Source: Rhabdochromatium marinum
GTDB taxonomy: Bacteria > Pseudomonadota > Gammaproteobacteria > Chromatiales > Chromatiaceae
Reading direction: 5' to 3'
DNA length: 33,015 nucleotides
NCBI RefSeq assembly: GCF_016583795.1
Contig: NZ_NRRS01000044.1
Coordinates: 1-33,015 of the forward strand
Part shown: one piece after another, positions 24,824 through 32,881 of the stretch
Layout: each line of letters starts with the position of its first letter
How positions within the stretch are numbered: the stretch's first letter is position 1
Program-made: the position numbers and the translations under genes
Notes under the pieces: generated by a model
What the model saw: only the letters and a program-made list of their open reading frames with translations
Database searches by the model: none
What the model was told of the DNA's origin: nothing

Positions 24824-27800
24824 TCATGACCCGGTCAAACGTGCCACCAAGCGGTCGATATGCTGGGCGCGTTTGGTTGGGTCGCTCATGTCCAGGGTGA
24901 AGCGCAGCGCGCCAGCGGCCTGATCGAGCTTAAATTCCTTCGGTTGGCTTTGGATTAGCTGCACCAGGCGCAGGTGATCGATCTTGGGCGCTTCGCCAAA
25001 CAGCATGCGCCCGCCCTTGGGGCCGGCTTCAATCTTGCGGATGCCATAGGGCTGCACCTTGAGCTTGAGTTCGGTGATGGTGAACAGATGCTGCGCCGGC
25101 TCCGGCAGCAGGCCGAAGCGATCAATCATCTCCACTTTCAGCTCTTTGAGTTCATCACTGGTGGAGGCATTGGCGATGCGTTTATAGGTAACGAGTCGCG
25201 TGTGGATGTCGGGCAGATAGTCGTCCGGCAGCAGGGCCGGGAGGCCAAGATCGATCTCGGCGCCATGATCGAGTGGGCGATCCAGCTCCGGGGTACGTCC
25301 GGCCTTGAGCGCCTGCACCGCGCGTTCGAGCAAGTCCATATAAAGCGTAAAGCCGACCTCGTGAATCTGTCCGGATTGCTCCTCGCCGAGCAGTTCGCCG
25401 GCGCCGCGGATTTCCAGATCATGGGTGGCCAGGGTGAAGCCAGCCCCGAGGTCTTCCAGGGACTCAATTGCCTCCAGGCGCTTTTTGGCGTCGGCGGTCA
25501 TGGTCTTGGCCGGCGGGGTGATCAGATAGGCATAGGCGCGATGATGCGAGCGCCCAACACGCCCGCGCAGCTGGTGCAGCTGTGCCAGGCCGAGCTTGTC
25601 AGCGCGGTTGATCAGAATGGTGTTGGCGCTGGGTACATCAATGCCGGATTCGATGATGGTGGTGCATATCAGCAGGTTGAAGCGGCGGTGGTAGAAATCG
25701 CGCATCACCCGCTCCAACTCCTTTTCGCGCATCTGCCCATGCGCGACCTGCACCCGCGCATCCGGCACCAGGGCTTCGATTTTCTGCGCCATGTTCTCGA
25801 TGGTCTCGACCTCATTGTGCAGAAAATAGATCTGCCCGCCGCGATTGATTTCGCGCTGACAGGCCTCCTGGATCAGGCTGTCGTTCCAGGCCGAGATGAA
25901 GGTCTTGATCGGATGGCGCTCCACCGGCGGGGTGGCGATGATGGACAGATCGCGCATGCCGGCCATGGACATATTCAAGGTGCGCGGGATGGGGGTGGCG
26001 GTCAGGGTAAGGATATCCACCTCAGCGCGCAGGCTTTTCAGCTGCTCCTTGTGGCGCACACCAAAGCGATGTTCCTCATCAATAATGGCCAAGCCGAGCT
26101 GCTTGAACTTGACTGACGGCTGCAACAGTTTATGGGTGCCAACCACGATATCGATGGTGCCAGCCGCCAGACCCTCGGTGACCTTCTTCACCTCCTTAGC
26201 GCTGCGAAAGCGCGACAGGCTCTCGACACGAATCGGCCAGTCGGCAAAGCGGTCGGCAAAATTCTGATAATGCTGCTGAGCGAGCAGGGTGGTGGGCACC
26301 AACACCGCGACCTGACGCCCACCATTCACCGCCACGAAGGCCGCGCGCATGGCCACCTCGGTCTTGCCGAAGCCCACATCGCCACACACCACCCGATCCA
26401 TCGGCTTGGGGTCGGCCATGTCAGCCAGGATGGACTCAATGGCGCGCTCCTGATCCGGGGTTTCCTCGAACTCAAAGGCGGCGGCAAAGTTCTGATACTC
26501 AGCGCTGGGATCGCCAAAGGCGTGCCCCTGACGGGCGGCGCGGCGGGCGTAGATGTCAAGCAGTTCAGCGGCGACATCGTGGGCCTTGCGTGCTGCCTTG
26601 CGTTTGACCCGATCCCAGTGATCGCTACCGAGCTTATGCAGGGGCGCGTTCTCCGGGGCGCTGCCGGTGTAGCGCGCGATCAAATGCAGCGAGCTGACTG
26701 GGACATAGAGCTTATCGCCGCCGGCGTATTCGAGTGCCAGAAACTCGGCTGGATGGCCGCCGATGGCCAAGGTTTGCAAGCCGAGAAAGCGTCCGACACC
26801 ATGATCCTCATGCACCACCGGGGCCCCGGCGTGCAGCTCGGTGAGATTGCGTACCACCGCATCGCCATCCGGGCCGGACTTGCGCCGGCGGCGCTCCTGG
26901 CGCACCCGCTCGCCGAACAGTTGCGTCTCGGTGATGAGCGCCAGTTGGCCGTCTTGCAGCAGCAGCGGCTGTTCGAGCGGCGCGACCGTGATGGCGCTGG
27001 GCATCGCGCCGGCGAGAAAGGCCGCCCAGTCGGGCACCGCTGTCGGCTGCATGCCAAAGCCGTGCAGGTGATCGCGCAACAGCTCGCGCCGCCCGCTGCT
27101 CTCGGCGACGAACAGCACCCGGCGTCCCGGTTCGCTTAGAAACGCCTTGAGCGCGCTGGCCGGTTCTGCCGCGCGTGCTTGCACCGCCAGCGACGGCAGT
27201 CCGGCGGTGGCGAAGTTGATGACTCGCGCATAGCCCTTGCGGCGTTGCGCCACCTCCGGGGTTTGCCAGCAGACGCCAGGGCGGGCATTGAGTTGACTGG
27301 CCAATTCCTCGGCATCCAGATACAGCTGGCGCGGGGGCAGCAGCGGGCGTTCGAGATTGTGGCGGCGCTGCTCGTAGCGCGACACGATGGTGTCGAGCAG
27401 AGTCGCGGCACCCTCGCGCACCTCTGCGTTCTCAAAGACCAAACTGTGCTCCGGCAGATAGTCGAACAGGGTGGCGGTGTGGTCGAAGAACAGCGGCAGG
27501 TAATATTCGATACCGCCCGGCAGTCGCCCCTCGGAGATCTCGCGATAAATCAGGCTGACGCTCGGATCGCTGTCGATGCTGGCACGGTAGCGCTGGCGAA
27601 AGGCGCTGATCGCCTCCTCTGTGAAAGGAAACTCCCGCGCCGGCAGCATGCGCACTGAGTCGAGCTTGGCGATGGAGCGCTGGCTATCGGGGTCGAAGGT
27701 GCGAATGGATTCGATCTCATCGTCGAACAGATCAATGCGCAGTGGCTCGGTTTGGCCCATCGGGAAGATGTCGAGCAGGGCACCGCGCACCGCGAACTCG

Positions 27801-28375
27801 CCATGGGCGATGACCTGGGACACACACTGATAACCGGCATCGGTCAGGCGCTGTCGGGTCTGATCCAGATCCAGGCGATCGCCGACCGCCAGCACCAGGG
27901 CTTGGCTTTCAATATAGGTGCGTGGTGGCAGGCGCTGCATCAGGGTGCCGACTGGCACCAGCAGCACACCGCGCTGGAGCTGTGGCAGCCGATAGAGGGT
28001 CAGCAGCCGCTCGGAAACCAGCTCCGGCAGCGGTGAGAACAGATCATAGGGCAGGGTTTCCCAGTCCGGGAAGCGCCACACTGGCAGATCCGCGCCCTGG
28101 GCGCCTGGCTCGTCCTGAGTGCCGAGAAAGAACGGCAGTTCGGCGTGCAACCGATTGGCAGCGGTCATATCCGGCACCACCACCAACAGCGGGCCAGGCG
28201 CCTGGCGGGCAGCAGCGGCGATGGCCAGCGCCGGCGCCGCACCATAGAGCTGCCCCCATAGCAACCGCTCCGAGGGCGTGGCCGGCAAAGGCGGATGAAG
28301 CGGAGACAGCTGAGCGCTGTTCTGGTGACTGGCAGCCCCAGTGTGGTGTACGGACTCGGTGATGGCGGCAGGCAT
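24824..28375 (-). CDS. mfd: Mfd, transcription-repair coupling factor
   Basis: About 1183 aa. Mfd displaces RNA polymerase stalled at DNA lesions and recruits UvrA. In order: a UvrB-like N-terminal module (LLVVVPDMTAANRL, FPDWETLPYDLFSPLPELVSERL, EHGEFAVRGALLDIFPMG-type), the RNA polymerase-interaction domain (PVVHEDHGVGRFLGLQ), the translocase with Walker A GDVGFGKTE, IIDEEHRFGVRHKEQ, LTLTATPIPRTLNMSM, the relay region RGRVGRSHHRAYAYLI, and the C-terminal UvrA-binding domain ending TRLVTYKRIANA. Start uncertain: ATG 28375 (MPAAITE) is used; ATG 28411 and 28438 are in frame and none has a good ribosome site. Upstream on the same strand lies the integrase remnant. Confidence 0.96.
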   Translation of the reverse strand: MPAAITESVHHTGAASHQNSAQLSPLHPPLPATPSERLLWGQLYGAAPALAIAAAARQAPGPLLVVVPDMTAANRLHAELPFFLGTQDEPGAQGADLPVWRFPDWETLPYDLFSPLPELVSERLLTLYRLPQLQRGVLLVPVGTLMQRLPPRTYIESQALVLAVGDRLDLDQTRQRLTDAGYQCVSQVIAHGEFAVRGALLDIFPMGQTEPLRIDLFDDEIESIRTFDPDSQRSIAKLDSVRMLPAREFPFTEEAISAFRQRYRASIDSDPSVSLIYREISEGRLPGGIEYYLPLFFDHTATLFDYLPEHSLVFENAEVREGAATLLDTIVSRYEQRRHNLERPLLPPRQLYLDAEELASQLNARPGVCWQTPEVAQRRKGYARVINFATAGLPSLAVQARAAEPASALKAFLSEPGRRVLFVAESSGRRELLRDHLHGFGMQPTAVPDWAAFLAGAMPSAITVAPLEQPLLLQDGQLALITETQLFGERVRQERRRRKSGPDGDAVVRNLTELHAGAPVVHEDHGVGRFLGLQTLAIGGHPAEFLALEYAGGDKLYVPVSSLHLIARYTGSAPENAPLHKLGSDHWDRVKRKAARKAHDVAAELLDIYARRAARQGHAFGDPSAEYQNFAAAFEFEETPDQERAIESILADMADPKPMDRVVCGDVGFGKTEVAMRAAFVAVNGGRQVAVLVPTTLLAQQHYQNFADRFADWPIRVESLSRFRSAKEVKKVTEGLAAGTIDIVVGTHKLLQPSVKFKQLGLAIIDEEHRFGVRHKEQLKSLRAEVDILTLTATPIPRTLNMSMAGMRDLSIIATPPVERHPIKTFISAWNDSLIQEACQREINRGGQIYFLHNEVETIENMAQKIEALVPDARVQVAHGQMREKELERVMRDFYHRRFNLLICTTIIESGIDVPSANTILINRADKLGLAQLHQLRGRVGRSHHRAYAYLITPPAKTMTADAKKRLEAIESLEDLGAGFTLATHDLEIRGAGELLGEEQSGQIHEVGFTLYMDLLERAVQALKAGRTPELDRPLDHGAEIDLGLPALLPDDYLPDIHTRLVTYKRIANASTSDELKELKVEMIDRFGLLPEPAQHLFTITELKLKVQPYGIRKIEAGPKGGRMLFGEAPKIDHLRLVQLIQSQPKEFKLDQAAGALRFTLDMSDPTKRAQHIDRLVARLTGS

Positions 28376-28473
28376 GGGCGATGGCGGAAGCTCGGATCGG
28401 AAGCCAGACATTTTCGCACAGCCCGGCCCGGGCTGCATCCGGACGCGACGTATGCGTCATCAGCCATGACAAG

Positions 28474-28671
28474 GCTTCTGCCCTTTCGACGCAGTTTGTA
28501 ATCAAAGGCTTTCAGACTGGGCTCAGTCTTTGGCTCAAACCGGTACTTCCCGCAGAACTCCAGAAAAAACCGCAGCCATCGGTGAAACTGCGGTCGATGA
28601 TTCGCACTAACCCCCGCTGTCGTTAGCTTCTCATCGAACCTTGCTGTAAGCGTTGCAGGAATTTGCAGCAT
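28474..28671 (-). pseudogene. intI: N-terminal remnant of an integron-type tyrosine recombinase (IntI-like)
   Basis: An ATG at 28671 with AAGG 7 nt upstream opens 66 codons that look like the SAM-like N-terminal domain of an integron integrase: ARFDEKLTTAG, QFHRWLRFFLEFCGKYRF, SLKAFDYKLRRKGRS. After that the frame runs into unrelated sequence in the mfd 5' region. The whole catalytic domain (R, H-R and Y residues) is absent, so it cannot recombine DNA. Its position fits intI: it points away from the cassettes, with an attI-like region between. IntI rather than another tyrosine recombinase is inferred from this context together with the attC downstream. Confidence 0.72.
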
Positions 28672-28802
28672 TCGCCACCTTGCTGATGGATAATAAACGA
28701 TATCAGCATGTTATCCCGCAGCTGGTAGGTTATCCAGAAATCTTGCAGGTTTATCCGTTGCGTGCTAATGTTATCCAGAAACCATACAATCGCTGGTTAG
28801 GC
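28672..28802 (+). other. attI-like region with core site and phased repeats
   Basis: Region between the integrase remnant and cassette 1. The core GTTAGGC at 28796-28802 marks the crossover (between G and T). Its TTAGGC pairs exactly with the R'' box of the attC closing cassette 1, which supports the boundary. Four TTATCC motifs start at 28711, 28730, 28751 and 28771, spaced 19-21 bp; the second and fourth extend to GTTATCCAGAAA. These may be integrase-binding direct repeats. Confidence 0.65.
28710..28776 (+). repeat. Four TTATCC repeats at about 20-bp spacing
   Basis: (G)TTATCC occurs at 28710-28716, 28729-28735, 28751-28756 and 28770-28776. Spacing of two helical turns puts all copies on one DNA face. 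The last copy is 20 nt before the GTTAGGC core. Confidence 0.85.
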
Positions 28803-28827
28803 GTTCAATAAAATACACGGATTGGTT

Positions 28828-30090
28828 ATGAACAACAATTCAATACGTTTCGATTTATCTGATTGGTTGATTCACTTTTTTCGAGATATAGATTTGGAAG
28901 GTAATAATTCCATTTTGTATGTTGAACACATGGGATGGGGAAACATAGCTGAGGATGTTAATTGGTCTGCTTTATTTATGCTTAGGTGTGCTATTAGATC
29001 CGGAAGGTTATGGGCCACATGGTCTTTTCGTAACAACGTGAGAACGATTTATGGTCCAGATCCTGCCGTATGTTTTACCGAAATGCCTATAGCAGCATTT
29101 TTAGAGACAGGGGAAAAAAGGCATAGGCGAGGAGAAGCAATGAGTTCTTTTGCGCTCATCTTCCCAAAAAAACAAGTATTTACAGCTGGCGCAAATCCTG
29201 TAATTTACGGCCTTAGTAACAGAGGGTACTGGCCACCAGCTGGAAAGGATGGTGGGCCAAGAATTATCGACCTATCTATACTTGCAGAGCCAGAGCAATA
29301 CAGATACGTAACCTACAATCCTGCATCATCAAAGCCCATAGACTGGAGCCATGAAAGAGAGTGGAGATGGCCTTATAGGGGTGACTTTAGCAGCGTGGAA
29401 AACGCTCTAGAAGAATTTGGGATGGTTGATGATGCAATGGATATTCCTGGATTTGATTTTTATTTAGAGGAAATCAAAGGCATTGGGGTGGTCGTTAATA
29501 GTCGTAACCAAGCAAATTGGATTGCGCATGATATTCTAATGCTCGTAGATAAAGGGATTATTGATAAAGATACCTTTCAATTTATCCTTGCTTCTGATGA
29601 GTTGCCATCAAGTAATGATTTGGTTAGTCCGGCAGATACTTCAAGCGCTATTTCTAAATCACTAATTGACCTAAAACCGTTTTTCTCGCATAAGAAAAAA
29701 GATTTAGATGATATAGCAAAAGAATTCACAGGCATGGTAGAAACGATAGAAAAGAATGCCCCTATGCCAAAAGCTGGTGAATTTGGTGGTTGTTGGTTGT
29801 GGCTTCTAGATAACACAAACATATTCACAAGAGCACTAATTTCACATTCTAGAGTTACCGTATCGGATTCTGGAAAATATCTGGTCCACCTTTATGAATT
29901 CTCAGACTCTAGAGGCTTACGAGAACGGGAAGAAATGACGGAAAAGCTTGCACAATGTATTCATGAAAAATATGGCGTTGAATGCGGGTATTTTTCTGTT
30001 CTTAACTCCGAAAATCCAAATGATGTCCCATTTTATAATAGCGATCATTTAGATAATCATATGCACTACAACGTTAGTTGGGAGCATTAG
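28828..30090 (+). CDS. Cassette 1 protein: DUF4427/AbiGi-like, candidate defence protein
   Basis: 420 aa from the ATG at 28828, 31 nt into the cassette; an in-frame TTG at 28822 adds two residues. The N-terminal half has FDLSDWLIHFFRDIDL, LWATWSFRNNVRTIYGPDPA, VCFTEMPIAAFLE, FALIFPKKQVFTAGANPVIYGLSN and SHEREWRWPY. The order of a CFTE-P block, a G-x-PV-Y block and an EREWR block resembles AbiGi/DUF2971-type proteins, and the sequence as a whole resembles DUF4427 as I recall it. The C-terminal part (about 300-420) is separate, with FGGCWLWLLDNTNIFTRALI. No signal peptide or membrane segment. AbiGi relatives are associated with phage abortive infection, so a defence role is possible but inferred. 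Low GC marks it as foreign. Confidence 0.72.
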   Translation: MNNNSIRFDLSDWLIHFFRDIDLEGNNSILYVEHMGWGNIAEDVNWSALFMLRCAIRSGRLWATWSFRNNVRTIYGPDPAVCFTEMPIAAFLETGEKRHRRGEAMSSFALIFPKKQVFTAGANPVIYGLSNRGYWPPAGKDGGPRIIDLSILAEPEQYRYVTYNPASSKPIDWSHEREWRWPYRGDFSSVENALEEFGMVDDAMDIPGFDFYLEEIKGIGVVVNSRNQANWIAHDILMLVDKGIIDKDTFQFILASDELPSSNDLVSPADTSSAISKSLIDLKPFFSHKKKDLDDIAKEFTGMVETIEKNAPMPKAGEFGGCWLWLLDNTNIFTRALISHSRVTVSDSGKYLVHLYEFSDSRGLREREEMTEKLAQCIHEKYGVECGYFSVLNSENPNDVPFYNSDHLDNHMHYNVSWEH

Positions 30091-30106
30091 GTGGAAAATT
30101 CGCCTA

Positions 30107-30860
30107 ATCGGGTGGCCGGGGGTTTCTCTCCCCCAGCTCCCACAGCACCCCGCATGCGGGTCCGCACGGGGCGCTTCCTCCGGATGTGAAAGTACGATCG
30201 AAATGACCGCCTCCAACGCTGGCTACAACAGGGTCCGCCAAGAGCGCTTCACCCGCTCGGGTGCGATGCGCTCAGTGAGAACCGCGTGGCTCACTCGTTG
30301 CCGAAGGTTCAGGCCTTCACCCTGTCCCACCCATTACGGTGGGCCTTTGGCTACTATGCCGTCTGCTGACTTCTGCCCCGTCACGCCGGGCGTTGCCGCC
30401 CGACGCGCTGCCCGAGTCGCGGTAGGGTCCGGTGGCCATTCTAGCGCTTTCGCACTGGCCCTCAGTCCGGCTCCCGTGGCAACCACAGCCCCCTTAGGGT
30501 TCGATGGCGATTCCAGCCCTTTCGGACTGGGCCTCAGTTCGACTCCCGTAGGCACACGGACCGCATGCGAGACAGATCTCCCCGGATAAGAACATGAACT
30601 TTCGGTACACAACCGCCGCATTTACCCTATCCCCTGCACCTGGCGGGCTTCGTCACCTTGTGCTGACTCGCCCAGGGACTGAGCCTTCTATGCGATTTCT
30701 GTTCGTCGGCTCGCACCTTTGCGCTCGGGCTTCCTCCAGACAGACCCTCACGGGGCTGCCCTTGCCGTCGGCTAGTGGTTGTTTCCGTCCGCTGCGCGGA
30801 CATCTCAGGTACTCCCACAGGGGACTTCCACCCCATCAGTTCATGCCCATGCCGGGCGTA
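30107..30860 (-). mobile_element. ORF-less group II intron, outer copy (5' first base displaced to 31616)
   Basis: On the minus strand it begins TACGCCCGGCATGGGC (30860), like the common bacterial group II start GUGCGCCC but missing the leading G, and ends ...CACCCGAT at 30107. A domain V-like hairpin lies at 30144-30175 (AGCGCCCCG, TGCG/CGCA upper stem, 2-nt bulge, CGGGG...GCT), followed by a domain VI-like hairpin (CCCCC/GGGGG) about 30 nt from the 3' end. No reverse transcriptase is present; domain IV is short. It lies antisense to the cassette genes, as is known for introns targeting attC (class IIC-attC). Splicing would need a maturase in trans. Class assignment is inferred from the insertion site. 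Confidence 0.8.
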
Positions 30861-31615
30861 ATCGGGTCGCCGGGAGTTTTTCTCCCCCGGCTCCCACAGC
30901 ACCCCGCATGCGGGTCCGCACGGGGCGCTTCCTCCGAATTGGAAAAGACAACCGTTAATGGCCGCTTTCAACGCTGGTTACACGATGCATCGCCACGATC
31001 CTTTCACCCGGTCGGGTGCGGTAAGAATCAGTGAGACACACGTGGCTCACTCGTTGCCGAAGGTTCAGGCCTTCACCCTGTCCCACCCATTACGGTGGGC
31101 GTTTGGCTACTATGCCGTCGGCTGACTTCTGTCCCATCACGCCAGGCGTTGCCGCCCGACGCGCTGCCCGAGTCACGGTAGGGTTCGGTGGGTACTCCAG
31201 CACTTTCGCACTGGCCCTCAGTCCGACTCCCGTGGCGACCACAGCACCCGTAGGGTTCGATGGCGATTCCAGCCCTTTCGGACTGGGCCTCAGTTCGACT
31301 CCCCTAGGCGCACAAACCGCACGCGGGACAGATCTCCCCGGATAAGGACATGAACTTTCTCTGCACAACCTCGCCATTTACCGTACCCACGTCGGATCAC
31401 CGGGCTTCGCTATCTGTGGCTAGCTCGCCCCCGGGCTCAGCCTTCTATGACGTTTCTGTTCGTAGGCTCGCAGATTTGCTCCAGGCTTCCTTCAGACCTC
31501 GCCTCGCGGCTCGGCCCTTGCCCTTCGCTAGTCGTTTTCGCCTGATCAGAAACCAGACGGTGATCCTCCTACAGGGGACTCGCACCCCATCAGTTCATGC
31601 CCATGCCGGGCGTAC
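30861..31615 (-). mobile_element. ORF-less group II intron, inner copy nested in the outer copy's 5' end
   Basis: Begins GTACGCCCGGCATGGGC at 31615 and ends ...GACCCGAT at 30861, 755 nt, with domain V-like hairpin at 30898-30929 identical in sequence to the other copy. Overall the copies are clearly related but have many differences in domain I and near the 3' end, so this is not a recent duplication. Its 3' end abuts TACGCCC of the outer copy, and its 5' neighbour is TTGTG, where the last G fits as the displaced first base of the outer intron. No ORF for a reverse transcriptase. Exact ends are uncertain by 1-2 nt. Confidence 0.8.
31181..31310 (-). repeat. Internal 72-nt tandem duplication in each intron
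   Basis: Units start at 31181 and 31253 (each gggttcg on the plus strand), and the same arrangement occurs in the other intron at 30425 and 30497. Each unit contains a hairpin with a GAAA tetraloop (CCAGTCC-GAAA-GGGCTGG and a wobble-paired variant). It lies between the domain I region and the short domain IV. Confidence 0.75.
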
Positions 31616-31732
31616 CACAAGACGCTCGTTCGGACGCAAACTTCGCTACGCTTCGTTTGCGCCGCACAGCTTAAGCGTTATGCGTCAAAAATGAACACAA
31701 TCAATAGTGTCAGACTTCATTAAAGGTATCGA

Positions 31733-31760
31733 TTGCTATATTTAGAGTGATTCTTATACG
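31733..31760 (+). promoter_or_regulatory. Candidate promoter inside cassette 2
   Basis: TTGCTA (31733-31738) and TATACG (31755-31760) are 16 nt apart in an AT-rich leader, 46 nt before the ORF start. Both are partial matches to sigma-70 boxes. A cassette-borne promoter would explain expression despite the introns upstream. Confidence 0.3.
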
Positions 31761-31806
31761 TATGATCATTCATTAAATATCAAGAATAGATAAACTGTAG
31801 CAAAAT

Positions 31807-32769
31807 ATGGTTAATATATTAAAATATTCCGGATACTTGCCCGCTTGGGCTATAACAGCATTTTTTCTTGTTGTTGTTACTTGGGCTGCAACAGCATTTT
31901 TTCTTGTTGTTGTTATTAGTTTAATTGTGTTTGTTCCTGTTGCCGACCAATTACCTCATACTTTTGATGCCTATTATGAAGAATCATTTCCTGTATGGTA
32001 TTTGAGTATATTTTTTGGAGTGCCTGCTTTGTTGGCGCTTCCATTATTATTGTCTAAAATTGTTTCAACGTCAATTGGTGATCAATATAATGCGTGTATC
32101 TCGGTTAAATTTGTGTTTATTGGAACATTTTTTTGTGTAATTCTTGCATTATTCGGGATTTTTAATGTCACTTCTTTATTTATATACTTTCTGCTAATCA
32201 CTCTGCTAACACACAAAGCAGCATACAAACATAAAAAAACTATCCCTGCAAATTTTTATAAAAAACTAGAATATGTATATGTTGCCATTGCTGTTGGAGG
32301 TATGCTGTCGGTAGTAACCCATGTCAGTGATATTCGTGGAATAGAGATTGTTGAGCTTGAGAACAGAATAAATAACGCAAAAAATCAAGCCGCCATGGAT
32401 GAGCAAGATCAGAAAAAATACGGCTTGTTCACAGCTTGCATTGCTTCTGAGCCGCCTGTTTGGTGTTTCGATTTTATGGAATTGGATAAATTAGAAAATC
32501 AGTTGGAAAGTCTAAAAAAAAGCAATTCAGTAAAGCTTAGTCCCGAATATAAGTTAATGGGATATGTATTTTTGGCTTTTGCTCTCGCTACTAAATTGCT
32601 AAAAATTTCAGGTGAGTTATTCAAATGGTATAATATTGATGATGAAACTCATAGAGTTAAGGATGATTTGAAAGTGTCTCGATTTACAATGGCCAATCAT
32701 ATCAAAACGCACAAAACTAAAAAATCTCGATACAATAAGCACAATAAGCACAATAAGTACTTCAATTGA
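31807..32769 (+). CDS. Cassette 2 membrane protein, unknown
   Basis: 320 aa, AT-rich, no recognised family. N-terminal half is membrane-embedded: two to three segments at about 14-46, then WYLSIFFGVPALLALPLLL, FVFIGTFFCVILALFGIF, SLFIYFLLITLL and VYVAIAVGGMLSVV. A soluble region (about 175-250) with coiled-coil-like helices (VELENRINNAKNQ, LDKLENQLESLKKS) follows, then another hydrophobic stretch (LMGYVFLAFALATKLL) and a basic tail ending in repeated NKHNKHNKY. An exact 12-residue near-repeat (WAITAFFLVVVT / WAATAFFLVVVI) comes from a DNA duplication. Function unknown; no weak homology is claimed. Confidence 0.7.
   Translation: MVNILKYSGYLPAWAITAFFLVVVTWAATAFFLVVVISLIVFVPVADQLPHTFDAYYEESFPVWYLSIFFGVPALLALPLLLSKIVSTSIGDQYNACISVKFVFIGTFFCVILALFGIFNVTSLFIYFLLITLLTHKAAYKHKKTIPANFYKKLEYVYVAIAVGGMLSVVTHVSDIRGIEIVELENRINNAKNQAAMDEQDQKKYGLFTACIASEPPVWCFDFMELDKLENQLESLKKSNSVKLSPEYKLMGYVFLAFALATKLLKISGELFKWYNIDDETHRVKDDLKVSRFTMANHIKTHKTKKSRYNKHNKHNKYFN
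31846..31917 (+). repeat. 36-bp tandem duplication in the cassette 2 ORF
   Basis: Units 31846-31881 and 31882-31917 differ at only a few bases and are in frame, adding 12 hydrophobic residues to the first membrane region. Confidence 0.85.
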
Positions 32770-32881
32770 AATATTTAAATAAGAGAAAAACGGGGGCGTA
32801 CTACATTAATCGCCTAAAGAATTAAAAGGGGTCTGGATGGAATGGCACTAACTTAAGGATTTTCGACTTAAAGTCATACAC
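32770..32881. other. Gap between cassette 2 and the IS4-type gene
   Basis: AT-rich until about 32830, then a change of composition near GGGTCTGGATGGAATGG (32829-32845) that may mark the insertion sequence end. No complete attC: the expected R'' box GCATAAC is absent. Confidence 0.4.

Larger units (their letters stand above)
30102..31683 (+). other. attC site of cassette 1, split by group II introns
   Basis: The left arm GCCTA (30102-30106) joins the right arm from 31617 (ACAAGACG...) to restore R'' GCCTAAC. L'' GCTCGT (31624-31629) pairs with L' ACAGC (31666-31670) leaving one C extrahelical. The central stem CGG-A-CGCAAAC pairs with GTTTGCGCCG leaving one A extrahelical. R' is GTTATGC (31677-31683). 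The rebuilt site is 72 nt, normal for attC, and its polarity matches the cassette ORFs. Confidence 0.88.
28474..32881 (+). mobile_element. Degenerate chromosomal integron: integrase remnant, attI-like site, two cassettes
   Basis: Composite call. Cassette 1 runs from 28797 (TTAGGC) to 31677 and holds one ORF plus an attC split by introns. Cassette 2 starts at 31678 (TTATGC) and holds one ORF; its own attC is not seen before the IS4-type transposase. Both cassettes are much more AT-rich than the flanking chromosome, and their genes point away from the integrase, as in known integrons. Excision or new capture would need an integrase in trans. Confidence 0.75.

Noticed and set aside
24974-27139. 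Two long plus-strand frames (380 and 335 codons)
   Set aside because: They lie fully antisense to mfd, whose domains are all intact.
30203-31694. Several 95-146-codon frames with repeated Ser/Pro/Ala-rich products on both strands
   Set aside because: They are translations of structured intron RNA. Similar frames occur in both intron copies because the introns are related, not because proteins are conserved.
32810-32820. TCGCCTAAAG as the start of an attC for cassette 2
   Set aside because: R'' should complement the cassette's own TTATGC (GCATAAC expected), and no L''/L' or stem follows.
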